Counted from the first letter of the stretch, positions 26,663-35,863 are shown. The stretch: 64,000 nucleotides of DNA from Emticicia fluvialis (GCF_024793945.1 NZ_JANUSD010000004.1:186001-250000), one strand, 5' to 3'. Notes: a model not told the origin generated them from the sequence alone. Translations and numbers: made by a program.

Positions 26663-28093
26663 TCAGTAAAGCACCCAGGTATCCTTACTTCCGCCCCCCT
26701 GAGAAGAGTTAACAACCAACGAGCCTTTGCGCAAGGCCACCCTGGTAAGTCCGCCCGGTGTAACATGTATACCATTGCCATACAAAATATAAGGTCGTAA
26801 GTCTACATGGCGGCCTTCCAGTCCATCTTCAAGCACACAGGGGCTGCGTGATAGTGATATGGTTGGTTGTGCAATATAGTTTCTTGGGTTTTCTTTGATT
26901 CTTTTTCTAAAAAGGTCATGTTCTTTTTTAGTTGCTTTCGGCCCAATAAGCATTCCGTAGCCGCCCGCTTCGTTGGCTTCTTTTACTACTAGGTCGGCTA
27001 TGTTTTCCAATACGTATTTCAATGCTTCTTCTTCGCCGCATATATAAGTATCCACATTAGGTATTATGGCTTCCTCACCCAGATAATATTTGATAATTCT
27101 TGGTACGTATGCATATACTACTTTATCATCAGCTACGCCGGTGCCGGGTGCATTGGCTAGTGCAATGTTTCCTTTTTTATAAACATCAAAAATGCCCGGT
27201 ATACCAATTAACGAATGCGGATTAAAGGTAAGCGGATCAAGAAAAGTATCATCTATTCTTCTATACACAACGTCTACCGTTTTAAAACCTTTCGTTGTAC
27301 GCATTTTTACATAATCGCCAGATACCACCAGATCTCTGTAATCTACCAGTTCAACACCCATTTGCTGGGCAAGGTAAGAGTGTTCAAAATAGGCTGAGTT
27401 GTAAATACCCGGCGTAAGCACCACCACAGTGGGGTCGGGGCGGCCTGAAATGTAACGGAGTACTTCCAGTAGTTTGGCCGGGTACTCTGAAATAGATCGT
27501 ACACTTGACTGCGACAGCACATCAGGGAAGGTCTGTTTAGATAACTCACGGTTTTCCAGCATATAAGAAACACCAGAAGGGCAACGGAGGTTATCTTCCA
27601 GCACCCTGAAAACGCCGTCGTTTCCACGAATCAGGTCAGTTCCGGTTATATGTATCCAAATTTTTTTAGGTGGTGTTAGCCCTTTACATTCTTTCAGAAA
27701 CCCTTTGCTTGATTCAATAATTTCTCGCGAAATGATTTTGTCTTTAATTATTTTCTGTTGATTGTAAATATCCTGCAGAAACAAATTGAGTGCAGTAATT
27801 CGCTGGATAAGCCCTTTTTCTAGCCGGTTCCACTCAGAAGAATCAATTACTCTCGGTATAATATCCACCGGAATGATGCGCTCTGTGCCTCCCTCTTCCG
27901 AGTAAACGTTAAACGTTATCCCTGCCGATATCATGGCACGTTCGGCGGCATGTTGTTTGGTTTGTAGTTCACCAATGGTTAGTTTTTCAATACGCTCTTT
28001 CAAAAAATGATTTCCTACCCGGGCAGTGGCATCAGCAGTAAGCATTTCGTCAAAGAAATTTTCGGTCTGGTAGTTTTTGAAGTCGTAGGTCAT
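26663..28093 (-). CDS. Circularly permuted type 2 ATP-grasp protein
   Basis: Predicted ATP-dependent carboxylate-amine ligase of the CP_ATPgrasp_2 (DUF404/DUF407) family, 476 residues. Family motifs: SSEWNRLEKGLIQRITALN, DLIRGNDGVFRVLEDNLRCPSG (nucleotide/metal binding), GTGVADDKVVYAYVP, KEANEAGGYGMLIG and SLSRSPCVLEDGLEGRHVDLRPY. In many genomes this gene leads a cluster with an alpha-E helical protein and a transglutaminase that may make a peptide; here both sides are unrelated genes. The product of the reaction is unknown. Confidence 0.9.
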   Translation of the reverse strand: MTYDFKNYQTENFFDEMLTADATARVGNHFLKERIEKLTIGELQTKQHAAERAMISAGITFNVYSEEGGTERIIPVDIIPRVIDSSEWNRLEKGLIQRITALNLFLQDIYNQQKIIKDKIISREIIESSKGFLKECKGLTPPKKIWIHITGTDLIRGNDGVFRVLEDNLRCPSGVSYMLENRELSKQTFPDVLSQSSVRSISEYPAKLLEVLRYISGRPDPTVVVLTPGIYNSAYFEHSYLAQQMGVELVDYRDLVVSGDYVKMRTTKGFKTVDVVYRRIDDTFLDPLTFNPHSLIGIPGIFDVYKKGNIALANAPGTGVADDKVVYAYVPRIIKYYLGEEAIIPNVDTYICGEEEALKYVLENIADLVVKEANEAGGYGMLIGPKATKKEHDLFRKRIKENPRNYIAQPTISLSRSPCVLEDGLEGRHVDLRPYILYGNGIHVTPGGLTRVALRKGSLVVNSSQGGGSKDTWVLY

Positions 28094-28188
28094 AAAGTTT
28101 CTTTGGTTTTTAGGATAAACTATTTTACTAAAATATTACAACTGTTTATTAATTCAAAATCTAATATCGGTTTTTGTCAATAATTAAT

Positions 28189-28196
28189 TAGTTTTG
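28189..28196 (+). promoter_or_regulatory. -7 element of the DUF5723 gene
   Basis: TAGTTTTG fits TAnnTTTG; transcription would begin near 28203, giving a leader of about 57 bases to the ATG at 28260. Confidence 0.45.
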
Positions 28197-28259
28197 TTCT
28201 TTAGTTAGGCAAAAACTTATAATTTAACCTATAATCAAGGGAGTACATTCCTTATATAG

Positions 28260-29837
28260 ATGCGGCTGGTCTTTTGTTTTATTCTTCTTTTTGTACAATT
28301 TCATGTGTTTTCTCAGCAATGGCTGGGTATCTCATCCAGTAATTATTCGGGTACCCATGGTATCTATGCCAATCCGGCTAACGTGGCCGATACACGCTAT
28401 AAGTTTTACCTCAATCTGGCTGGAGCCAATGTTGATTTCGCCAATAATTATGTTAAATGGGGAGCGCCATATTCACTTTTCGGCTTTGTTACTAACACGG
28501 TTCCTGGCAAGCACAGGGCACCGAACGGACTAATTCGTTACTCCAATACCTATCTGGAAGAGGCCCAGGGTAAAAAAAATGTAACTGCTTTTTTAGGGGC
28601 TGATGTAAGGGGGCCTTCATTAATGTTTACGTTCGACAAAGCAAAAATGGCTGTGGGTTTAACAACAAGAGGCAGGCTGATTACGAACCTGAACAATACT
28701 AACATAACGGCAGCAAAAATAATTATGTTTGGCACCAAGCAGCCTTCTATTTTTAATTTGTCATTGACTGATAACCATTTTAATGCCAATATAAACAGCT
28801 ATGTAGAAATGGGGCTTACCGTGGGCAAGGTAATAATTGAAGATGCCGACCATTTTATGAAGTTAGGGCTGACCATGAAGCGGGTAAATGCTTTATTGAA
28901 TGTGCATTATCTGGTAAATCAAGTGGATTTTAAAATTAATCCTCAGGCTAACCCTAACAAGCAGGACCTTTTTTTGGAAAAAGCTGTGGCTACTTACGGA
29001 TTAACAAAAACCGGCGCTTCGGCCGCAGCCGGTTTAAATCCGAACTGGCTGTTTGGTAATACTCCTGCCGGGTTTGGATATGGTTTAGATATAGGCTTTG
29101 TTTATGAATACAGACCCGATTTTAAGGAATATGATGTAAGATTGAAAGACAGAATGACAACTGACCCTACCCAGAATAAATATAAGTATAAATTTGGTCT
29201 GGCATTGCTTGATTTGGGTCAGATGAGATTCAATAATAATGAACTGGTTTTTCAGACCAGCATCAGTAAGACCAACGTTAATATTCCACAAGGAACGTTT
29301 AACAAGATTGATTCGCAGGATAAATTGTACAGCCAAATGAATAATGCATTTGGTTTATCAGATGCCGACTACCGGCATGCTTTCAATGTTCCGCTTCCGG
29401 CAGTGGTGTCAGCTACTTTTGATTACTCCTTTTCTGATAAACTATATGCCAGCGCTACGCTGATTCAGAACATTAGAAGCAATAATTCATTAAGCATGAT
29501 ACAGCCTTCTTTATTTGCCATAACACCACGCTGGGAAACCAAATGGCTCGAGGTGTCGGCACCGGTTTCATTATACAATGGTTATAAAACACCGGCCATT
29601 GGGCTGGCTGGCAGGGCAGGGGCACTTTTTTTAGGTACTGATAATATGGTTGCTTTGCTAAACATAGGTAATCCTAAAAGTGTTAACTTTTATTTTGGTT
29701 TATATGCCCCCTTGTTCAGGAAATTGCCTGAGGGCCCCACTAATTGTTATTACGAACCCCGGTTTACGCTTTTTCAGGACATCAAGGATTTTTTTAATAA
29801 AAGCAAGAAAAGAAGAAAATGGAGGAGTATCCGGTAA
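28260..29837 (+). CDS. DUF5723-family outer-membrane beta-barrel protein
   Basis: A 525-residue exported protein: signal peptide MRLVFCFILLFVQFHVFSQQ, then the start seen in DUF5723 proteins (GISSSNYSGTHGIYANPANVADTRYKFY). The rest alternates polar and hydrophobic residues with many aromatic ends, as in outer-membrane barrels, and ends in a basic tail (KSKKRRKWRSIR). Function unknown. It converges on the oxidoreductase gene with a perfect hairpin terminator between. Confidence 0.82.
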   Translation: MRLVFCFILLFVQFHVFSQQWLGISSSNYSGTHGIYANPANVADTRYKFYLNLAGANVDFANNYVKWGAPYSLFGFVTNTVPGKHRAPNGLIRYSNTYLEEAQGKKNVTAFLGADVRGPSLMFTFDKAKMAVGLTTRGRLITNLNNTNITAAKIIMFGTKQPSIFNLSLTDNHFNANINSYVEMGLTVGKVIIEDADHFMKLGLTMKRVNALLNVHYLVNQVDFKINPQANPNKQDLFLEKAVATYGLTKTGASAAAGLNPNWLFGNTPAGFGYGLDIGFVYEYRPDFKEYDVRLKDRMTTDPTQNKYKYKFGLALLDLGQMRFNNNELVFQTSISKTNVNIPQGTFNKIDSQDKLYSQMNNAFGLSDADYRHAFNVPLPAVVSATFDYSFSDKLYASATLIQNIRSNNSLSMIQPSLFAITPRWETKWLEVSAPVSLYNGYKTPAIGLAGRAGALFLGTDNMVALLNIGNPKSVNFYFGLYAPLFRKLPEGPTNCYYEPRFTLFQDIKDFFNKSKKRRKWRSIR

Positions 29838-29839
29838 AA

Positions 29840-29875
29840 AAGCAAAAACCTGTTGCTTGCAACAGGTTTTTGCTT
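29840..29875. terminator. Bidirectional terminator, 16-bp perfect stem
   Basis: AAGCAAAAACCTGTTG (29840-29855) and CAACAGGTTTTTGCTT (29860-29875) with a 4-nt loop, between converging genes. A/T runs inside the arms serve both directions. Confidence 0.9.
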
Positions 29876-29886
29876 TAAGATTAAGC

Positions 29887-31173
29887 CTATATTTTTATGC
29901 CATAAGGCGAGCGCAATTTTCTGGTTAGCTTCTTGTTCGCTAAGCGGTCATCGAAACGTTCTGTGATTGGGTTCCATTTTAAAGGGCGGCGAATTTCATA
30001 CCCGATGTTGGCAATATTGCAGACAGTGCAGGTTCGGTGTCCAATTTCTACATCACATAGGGGTTTCTGGCGGGTTCTCATTGAGTTGAGGAAATCTTTG
30101 TAGTGATTGCCCCCGACAGGAGCCGCCAGTTTAATATCATTGGCTTTTAATTGCACATCTTTCAGGTTTTCTGGCACATTCAGAAAAGAGCGGCTAACCT
30201 CAATAATACCGTCTTTGCCTCTGAACTGCACGGCATTCCCTTTGCCAAAATCGTGGTGAATCATATTTACCCCATTGGCATATTTAAATACCATACCCTG
30301 TTGCGCATTTGGGTCAGTTGGTGGATACAGTTCCACCGGCCCGCTTTCATCCATGCCCAGTGCCCATTGCGCAATATCAAACATGTGGGCTCCCCAGTCG
30401 GTTACATCACCCCCGCCAAATCCTTTGTAATAGCGCCATTTAGCCCAGAAATTATCTTCAAGGCGGGGTGCAAGAAAATGGTGGTAGGGGTGAGGTTGGT
30501 TTGGCCCCAGCCACATATCCCAATTCATACCGGCAGGTACAGTCTCCGGCTGAAAATCTACTTCTCTCGGCGGGCCTCCTATGGTAACGCGCACCTCGGT
30601 AATCTCGCCTATATATCCGTTTCTTACCAGTTCACAAGCTCTTCTGAAATTATCGCCAGAGCGCTGCATGCTTCCGGTTTGCAGCACACGGTTGTTTTTA
30701 CGAACAGCATTAACCAATGCGCGGCCTTCTGCAACTGTAAAAGTAAGTGGTTTTTCAAGATAAATGTCTTTGCCTTTTTCTGCGGCTCTTATGGCAATAG
30801 AAGCATGCCAGTGGTCTGGTGTAGCAATTACAACGCCGTCAATATCTTTTCTGTCAAGCAGCTCCAGGTAGTTTTCATACACTTGCGGCGCTGTTTTTAC
30901 TTCGCCAAAATACTGCTTGCTGTTTTTTGTAATCTGCTCTTTTATGAAGTTTTCCGACTTCGTTTTGTCAACATCACAGGCAGCTAAAAGATTTATTTCT
31001 TTGGTTTCAAGAAACCGGGCCTGTAAGCCACGTGCTTGCCGGCCCAGGCCGATAAATCCAACGTTTATTACGTCGCTGGGTGCCATAAAACCCCGGCCTA
31101 AAACATTTCTTGGCACTATCGAGAAAGCAGCCAGTGTTCCGGTTGTTTTAAGGAAATTTCTACGGGTTGTCAT
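29887..31173 (-). CDS. Tat-exported Gfo/Idh/MocA-family oxidoreductase
   Basis: NAD(P)-dependent sugar or inositol dehydrogenase type, 428 residues. The N-terminus is a twin-arginine signal, TTRRNFLKTTGTLAAFSIV; the Rossmann motif is VGFIGLGRQARG, and EKP (in IYLEKPLTF, about 135) and DWGAHMFDIAQWAL are family motifs. Typical of the many Bacteroidetes Gfo/Idh/MocA proteins that are folded and bound to cofactor before export. No sugar-use genes stand near, so its substrate is open. Stop lies 12 bases past the shared terminator. Confidence 0.9.
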   Translation of the reverse strand: MTTRRNFLKTTGTLAAFSIVPRNVLGRGFMAPSDVINVGFIGLGRQARGLQARFLETKEINLLAACDVDKTKSENFIKEQITKNSKQYFGEVKTAPQVYENYLELLDRKDIDGVVIATPDHWHASIAIRAAEKGKDIYLEKPLTFTVAEGRALVNAVRKNNRVLQTGSMQRSGDNFRRACELVRNGYIGEITEVRVTIGGPPREVDFQPETVPAGMNWDMWLGPNQPHPYHHFLAPRLEDNFWAKWRYYKGFGGGDVTDWGAHMFDIAQWALGMDESGPVELYPPTDPNAQQGMVFKYANGVNMIHHDFGKGNAVQFRGKDGIIEVSRSFLNVPENLKDVQLKANDIKLAAPVGGNHYKDFLNSMRTRQKPLCDVEIGHRTCTVCNIANIGYEIRRPLKWNPITERFDDRLANKKLTRKLRSPYGIKI

Positions 31174-31282
31174 AAAATTAAGGGTTGAATATTAATTTGG
31201 TATCAAATTGAATAGATGTTGGGGTACTATAGAACAGAAGCAACACAAGTGCTGGAGGATACTCATATTTGACAAGAAAAAT

Positions 31283-31699
31283 TTACACCAGATCATCCGG
31301 ATTATCTAATGTATAGGCATGGGTATGGTGTGTCATGCCAATGCGGGGGTAATAATTGATGGCTTTGGGCGCCGAAAGCAGAATCAGTTTGGCATCGGGG
31401 CTTGCCAGTTTGGTGTGCCGTATCAGTTCACGGCCAATCCCATGTTTCTGATAGGCTTCATCAACAAATAAATCAGACAGGTAAGTGCAAAACGCCCAGT
31501 CGGTAACGGAGCGGGCTACACCAACCAGCTTGTTATTGATTCGCGCCGTTATGAGCAGATTAGCGTTTTCAACCATTGCTTTAATTCTTGGCAGGTCGTC
31601 AACAGGGCGTCTTTCACCTAAAGTTGAGGCTATAAGTGTATTTCTGAATTCCTGCCAGTCAAGGTCTTTTTCGTGTGCATATTGTACTGTATTTTCCAT
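31283..31699 (-). CDS. GNAT-family N-acetyltransferase
   Basis: Acetyl-CoA-dependent transferase of 138 residues. The acetyl-CoA-binding loop is YQKHGIGRELIRHTK, preceded by the strand LSDLFVDEAY. ATG 31699 is chosen; the open frame extends 27 codons upstream, but a -7 promoter element lies inside that extension. The substrate cannot be told. Monocistronic by context. Confidence 0.85.
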   Translation of the reverse strand: MENTVQYAHEKDLDWQEFRNTLIASTLGERRPVDDLPRIKAMVENANLLITARINNKLVGVARSVTDWAFCTYLSDLFVDEAYQKHGIGRELIRHTKLASPDAKLILLSAPKAINYYPRIGMTHHTHAYTLDNPDDLV

Positions 31700-31724
31700 A
31701 GTTTTGGTTTGGTTGTCTACACTA

Positions 31725-31732
31725 CAAATGTA
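31725..31732 (-). promoter_or_regulatory. -7 element of the GNAT gene
   Basis: Minus-strand TACATTTG (TAnnTTTG) 26 bases before ATG 31699; transcription would start near 31718. It fixes the downstream start codon. Confidence 0.55.
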
Positions 31733-31966
31733 TTGAAATGCGCAAAATAAACAAACCCAGGCTGTTTTCAGAGTGGTCATAAAACGGTTTCTTCATCTAT
31801 AAATGTCGGCAATAAGATTTGTACAACGGCGCGGCTCTTACAATTTTACTTTGAAGCCGTTATTGCGCTCAATTACTTAAGCGAATCTGCAATAAAAAAA
31901 GCATTTGCCTCGTTCTCAATTTGTTTGTTTTTCTGCATTAAGTAATAATATTAGCAAAGAAATTTC

Positions 31967-31974
31967 TACATTTG
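31967..31974 (+). promoter_or_regulatory. -7 element of the GWxTD-rlmB operon
   Basis: TACATTTG fits TAnnTTTG and puts the transcript start near 31981, only about 12 bases before ATG 31993. The TTG at 31972 that would lengthen the frame is part of this element. Confidence 0.55.
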
Positions 31975-31992
31975 GAACAAGAAACGGGTATA

Positions 31993-33267
31993 ATGAGAAA
32001 AATACTACTATACACTTTATTGTTGGGGCTGGCAGCCTGCGCTACCAGTAAGAAAAATACCAGGGAGCCAAGAGAAACCAAGGCGGCAACGGCATATCCG
32101 GATGCCACAGTGAAACCTGTGGTGGTGGCTATTAAAAGCCGGTATATAGTGAAGGATTCTTCGTTAGCCAGGGTTTTTCTGGAAATGGAGGTGGAGAATC
32201 TTTCAAAAGTTAATGCTTTGCAGCAACTGAAAGAGACTTTCAGGATGAGCTGGCTGTTGCAGTCTGACTACGGAGTAAGAGACCGCCTGGCATATAACCG
32301 GGTTGATTTTACTGAACAGAATGTACTGTTGAGAGATTATAAGGTTGAGGTGTCTTTTGAAATTCAACGGCCGAAGAACGTTACCCGTGCCTTGTTACTT
32401 ACTGAGATTTTTGAGGTGCTTACCAGTAAAAAATCAAACAACGATTTAGTGGTTGATTTCTCTGCCACCCGCCTCAGCGACAGATACGGGCTTTTTGTGA
32501 ACGATTACTCAAGACCTATTTTCAGAAACTATATCAACAAAAAAGATACGTTTCAGATAAGAAGTTTAGATAATCATATAAATGAGCTGTTTCTGATTAG
32601 ATATACCAATGAGTTTGACCCCGCTCAGTCGCCAATGGCAACATCGCTGAGGCCTCCTTTCAGGTCGTTGAAAATTGAAGAGATTCTGAAGGTTAAATCG
32701 GGTACGCCGCTCCATCTTGAAAACGAAGGTCTTTATTTTGCAGTCGAAGACACCATGAATACCAGAAATGGCTTTGGATTTCTGATTGTAGATAACCGAT
32801 ACCCGCGGTATACCATGCCTGAGAAACTGGTAAAGCCGCTGATTTACATGAGTACCAGCCAGGAGACCAGAACCGTAAGCGAGAATGCAGATGCCAAACA
32901 GGCAATGGATAGGTATTTTTTGGGAATAACTGGTGGAAACCAGGCTTTGGCCAAGAAAATAATAAGAACGTACTACAGAAGAATTGAAGAGGCTAACCAG
33001 TTGTTTACCTCATTTAAAGAAGGCTGGAAAACCGACAAGGGCATGGTTTATATTGTACTGGGCCCGCCTAACAAAGTGCAACGCAGCCGCGACCGTGAAG
33101 TGTGGATGTATGCACAAACACAGAATTTTTCAGAAATTATATTTACTTTTAATAAGAAACCAAATCAGTTTACAGATAACTATTATGAGCTTGTCCGGTA
33201 TCCCGAGTATCAGGCCTATTGGTATCCGTTTGTAGAAGCATGGAGAACAGGAAACGTAGCGGAGTAA
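31993..33267 (+). CDS. GWxTD-domain lipoprotein
   Basis: A 424-residue lipoprotein of the GWxTD family, which is common in Bacteroidetes and of unknown function. The signal is MRKILLYTLLLGLAAC with the lipobox cysteine at residue 16. The naming motif occurs as EGWKTDKGMVYIVLGPPNKV, and REVWMY follows as usual. The N-terminal two-thirds resembles a beta-sandwich. It overlaps the start of rlmB by 28 bases in another frame, so the two are co-transcribed. Confidence 0.88.
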   Translation: MRKILLYTLLLGLAACATSKKNTREPRETKAATAYPDATVKPVVVAIKSRYIVKDSSLARVFLEMEVENLSKVNALQQLKETFRMSWLLQSDYGVRDRLAYNRVDFTEQNVLLRDYKVEVSFEIQRPKNVTRALLLTEIFEVLTSKKSNNDLVVDFSATRLSDRYGLFVNDYSRPIFRNYINKKDTFQIRSLDNHINELFLIRYTNEFDPAQSPMATSLRPPFRSLKIEEILKVKSGTPLHLENEGLYFAVEDTMNTRNGFGFLIVDNRYPRYTMPEKLVKPLIYMSTSQETRTVSENADAKQAMDRYFLGITGGNQALAKKIIRTYYRRIEEANQLFTSFKEGWKTDKGMVYIVLGPPNKVQRSRDREVWMYAQTQNFSEIIFTFNKKPNQFTDNYYELVRYPEYQAYWYPFVEAWRTGNVAE

Positions 33268-34064
33268 GATCCGAGTTCGGTGGTCGTCCGGAGTATAACA
33301 AAAAACCAAAGTTTTTTGCCCGACCAAATTTTGAAAAACCATCGAAACCAGATATAGTTTTTGGTGTGCAATCTGTATTGGAGACGCTGAGAGGCACCAA
33401 AGAAATTGAAAAGATTTTAATTCAAAGAGAGTTTGGCCATGCAGAAGTAGAGAAGCTGGCCAAAGAACGAGACCTACCCGTGCAGCGTGTACCGATTGAA
33501 AAACTCAATCGGATTACAATGAAAAACCACCAGGGTGTAATTGCATTTGTTTCGGCGGTTAATTACGCCAGAACATCAAACGTGGTAGCTGATGTTTTTG
33601 AAAAAGGTGAAGTGCCTTTGCTACTTATTTTAGACAGAATAACAGACGTACGTAATTTTGGTGCCATAGCACGCACGGCCGAATGCTCTGGTGTGCATGC
33701 CATTATTGTGGCATCAAGAGGGGCAGCGCAAATCAATGCCGACGCCATGAAGACCTCATCAGGCGCTTTGAATTTTCTGCCCGTGTGCCGCGAAAACAGC
33801 CTTGCGCAAGTGGTTGAAGAATTGCAACAGTCTGGCATTCAGATAGTGGCCTGTACTGAAAAAGCTACCGAAGAGTTGTATCATGTAGATTTTACCGTAC
33901 CTACTGCCATATTGATGGGCTCAGAAGAAGACGGCATATCAGATAACCTTTTAGAACAAGCCGACCACTCAACTAAAATACCTATGTTGGGCAAGATTGG
34001 GTCATTGAATGTGTCAGTTGCTACAGGAGTTATTTTGTACGAGGCCGTAAGGCAAAGACTTTAA
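33240..34064 (+). CDS. rlmB: 23S rRNA (guanosine-2'-O)-methyltransferase, RlmB/TrmH family
   Basis: SPOUT-fold enzyme that methylates a ribose of 23S rRNA (G2251 in E. coli) with SAM. 274 residues from ATG 33240: a basic N-terminal extension (MENRKRSGVRSEFGGRPE), the substrate-binding domain beginning VFGVQSVLETLRG, and the knot motifs LDRITDVRNFGAIARTAE, LMGSEEDGIS and IGSLNVSVATGVILYE. The start is inside the GWxTD gene; an earlier TTG at 33219 is less likely. Annotation as RlmB rather than another TrmH-group enzyme rests on the N-terminal domain. Confidence 0.88.
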   Translation: MENRKRSGVRSEFGGRPEYNKKPKFFARPNFEKPSKPDIVFGVQSVLETLRGTKEIEKILIQREFGHAEVEKLAKERDLPVQRVPIEKLNRITMKNHQGVIAFVSAVNYARTSNVVADVFEKGEVPLLLILDRITDVRNFGAIARTAECSGVHAIIVASRGAAQINADAMKTSSGALNFLPVCRENSLAQVVEELQQSGIQIVACTEKATEELYHVDFTVPTAILMGSEEDGISDNLLEQADHSTKIPMLGKIGSLNVSVATGVILYEAVRQRL

Positions 34065-34091
34065 ATTCAGGCACTTGCCACAGATAGCCTT

Positions 34092-34400
34092 TCAGGCCAT
34101 TTCGTCAAGCGTATCCTGTAAAAATGCTCTGATGGTCAGTAGTCTGGCTTTCAGAGCATTTTTATTTTTATTCAGGTCGGTTTTCTTATTTATTGTTCTT
34201 TCGGCGCCTTTCAGGGTTAATGTACCCTTGCTTTTTACATCAATTATTTCACGGAGTTTGTCAAGGTCTTTTTGGGTTAGTTTGCGGTCGCGGCCAATAC
34301 GCTCAAATTTCAGATTAAACTGTTTTTCATAGAACCGAATCTTAGAGGCCGCCACCCCCAGTATCTCTGCTGCCTCGTTGGTTGTATAGAATAGTTTCAT
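34092..34400 (-). CDS. MerR-family regulator, short form
   Basis: A 102-residue DNA-binding protein with the MerR winged HTH: YTTNEAAEILGVAASKIRFYEKQFNLKFERIGRDRKLTQKDLDKLREI. After about residue 70 only a short basic/helical tail remains, with no effector-binding domain and no cysteine cluster, so the signal is unknown. Its ATG overlaps the stop of the leucine-rich-repeat gene as TAATG. This pairing of a regulator with an exported LRR protein is unexpected. Confidence 0.88.
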   Translation of the reverse strand: MKLFYTTNEAAEILGVAASKIRFYEKQFNLKFERIGRDRKLTQKDLDKLREIIDVKSKGTLTLKGAERTINKKTDLNKNKNALKARLLTIRAFLQDTLDEMA

Positions 34401-35836
34401 TAACGTACCAGAATATCTTTTTTCTCTAAATCGGTCACTAATTTACTCAAATCTTCCTTTTTAGCATCAATTTTTACAAAATCATTTCCTTCAATAAACA
34501 CCTGTTTTAATTTACCGAAATTTCTTAGCTGGTTTGGTACTTCTTTAATCTGATTATGGGTAATATCAAATTCAACCAGGTTTGTAAGCTGATACACCTG
34601 CTCCGGAAAAACTTTAAACAGGTTATGCCCAATATTCAGCAGTTTTAAATCTGGCAGTGCCGGTAATTCAGTCAGGCGATTATGATGCGCATACAACGTT
34701 TCCAGTTTTTTTAAGTGGGCAAGGTTTGCAGGCAGCGCCCATAGCTCATTGTTAGACACCGCCAGTGTTTTCAAGCCGGGCATATCGCAAATGGCATCAG
34801 GTAGTTTTTTTAAATTGTTATAGTACAAATCCAGCTCTTCCAGTTTTTTCAGTTTTATAATATTCAATGGTACCTCATTCAGGCCTGCATTGTATAAGTT
34901 AAGTGCTTTCAGGCTATCCATTTTTCTGAAGTCGCGCTTTCTGAATTTTTCAAACCGGTTATTACCAAGAAACAAAATTTCAAGTTTACGGTTTCTGGCC
35001 AGTGTGCGCGGTATCATGCGCATGCCCGTGTATTGCAGATTAAGGTCTTTCAGATGCGTATTCTTTTTAAATCTGATTTTATGGGCATTTACCGGGTTAT
35101 TGCTAATGCTCAGAAATTTAAGATGCGGCATAGCAGAAATCTTCTTAGGTATTTTTTCAATATAGTTGTTGGAAATGTCCAGCTTTGTCAGGTTTTTAAA
35201 CCTGAAAACCACCTGCGGGAACGAGGTCAGATTTAAATTATTAAGCATTAACGTTTTTACGGTATCCGGTTTGTCGCAGGCTTCTGCCATTTGTATATTC
35301 CAGATATAGGTTTTACTTGGTTTTTTCGGCTGCGAGCCGATGCCCAGCATTATATTGACACTAAAATTAGTTTTGCCAGGGTTGGCAGGTAGTTTATAAT
35401 TCAGGCAGAAATTTTCTGCCAAAGCAACAAATTTTGCTGTGTTTTCTGTGTTTAATGAGTCATTAAAAAACTGGCTATTGCCTTTAACCCTACCCACAAT
35501 TTCGCCCTGAAAACCATATTTAAAATAATCAATAGTGCCATTAGGTTGCACAAATAACTCAACCGGGATACTCTTTATTTCGCTATACTGATACAGTGGG
35601 CTACCCGTCTTGATGGCCATCAGGTTAAAATCATTAATTATTTTTTTTACTGTGGCATCCATTATAATAGCCTTACTTTTATCGGTATTTAGATCGATAA
35701 TTGTTGAAGAAGGATACTTTTTACGGCCCTCCTGTAGGGTCATTACTTTCTTCTCAAAAACACTGGCGCGATAAACTTTTTGTTGCGCCATAGCGCTAAA
35801 TGAAACAAGCAAAAGAAGGTATAATAGATTTTTCAT
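34400..35836 (-). CDS. Exported leucine-rich-repeat protein
   Basis: A 478-residue protein with signal peptide MKNLLYLLLLVSFSAMAQ. Residues about 20-185 are a domain I do not recognise; about ten leucine-rich repeats fill 195-465, with units such as LTKLDISNNYIEKIPKKI, LEELDLYYNNLKKLPDAI and LEILFLGNNRFEKF. Such LRRs bind other proteins. The final residues are KKDILVR; no sorting tail is seen. Transcribed from a good promoter at about 35858 and coupled by TAATG to the MerR gene. Confidence 0.85.
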   Translation of the reverse strand: MKNLLYLLLLVSFSAMAQQKVYRASVFEKKVMTLQEGRKKYPSSTIIDLNTDKSKAIIMDATVKKIINDFNLMAIKTGSPLYQYSEIKSIPVELFVQPNGTIDYFKYGFQGEIVGRVKGNSQFFNDSLNTENTAKFVALAENFCLNYKLPANPGKTNFSVNIMLGIGSQPKKPSKTYIWNIQMAEACDKPDTVKTLMLNNLNLTSFPQVVFRFKNLTKLDISNNYIEKIPKKISAMPHLKFLSISNNPVNAHKIRFKKNTHLKDLNLQYTGMRMIPRTLARNRKLEILFLGNNRFEKFRKRDFRKMDSLKALNLYNAGLNEVPLNIIKLKKLEELDLYYNNLKKLPDAICDMPGLKTLAVSNNELWALPANLAHLKKLETLYAHHNRLTELPALPDLKLLNIGHNLFKVFPEQVYQLTNLVEFDITHNQIKEVPNQLRNFGKLKQVFIEGNDFVKIDAKKEDLSKLVTDLEKKDILVR

Positions 35837-35855
35837 GTAGTTTTTGTTTAGTGCA

Positions 35856-35863
35856 CAAATATA
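35856..35863 (-). promoter_or_regulatory. -7 element of the LRR-MerR operon
   Basis: Minus-strand TATATTTG (TAnnTTTG), 20 bases before ATG 35836; the transcript would begin near 35849. Confidence 0.55.

Noticed and set aside
22151..28093. A single cluster joining the transglutaminase protein and the ATP-grasp ligase
   Set aside because: A terminator and the unrelated DUF6580 gene separate them, and the transglutaminase belongs to the DUF3857 type, not the type usually paired with this ligase.
30151..30987. 278-codon plus-strand frame opposite the Gfo/Idh/MocA gene
   Set aside because: It is antisense to a well-supported gene and its translation is rich in His, Phe and Cys without any motif.
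31700..31780. 27 extra codons at the GNAT start
   Set aside because: A -7 promoter element (31725-31732) lies within them; ATG 31699 gives the normal family start.
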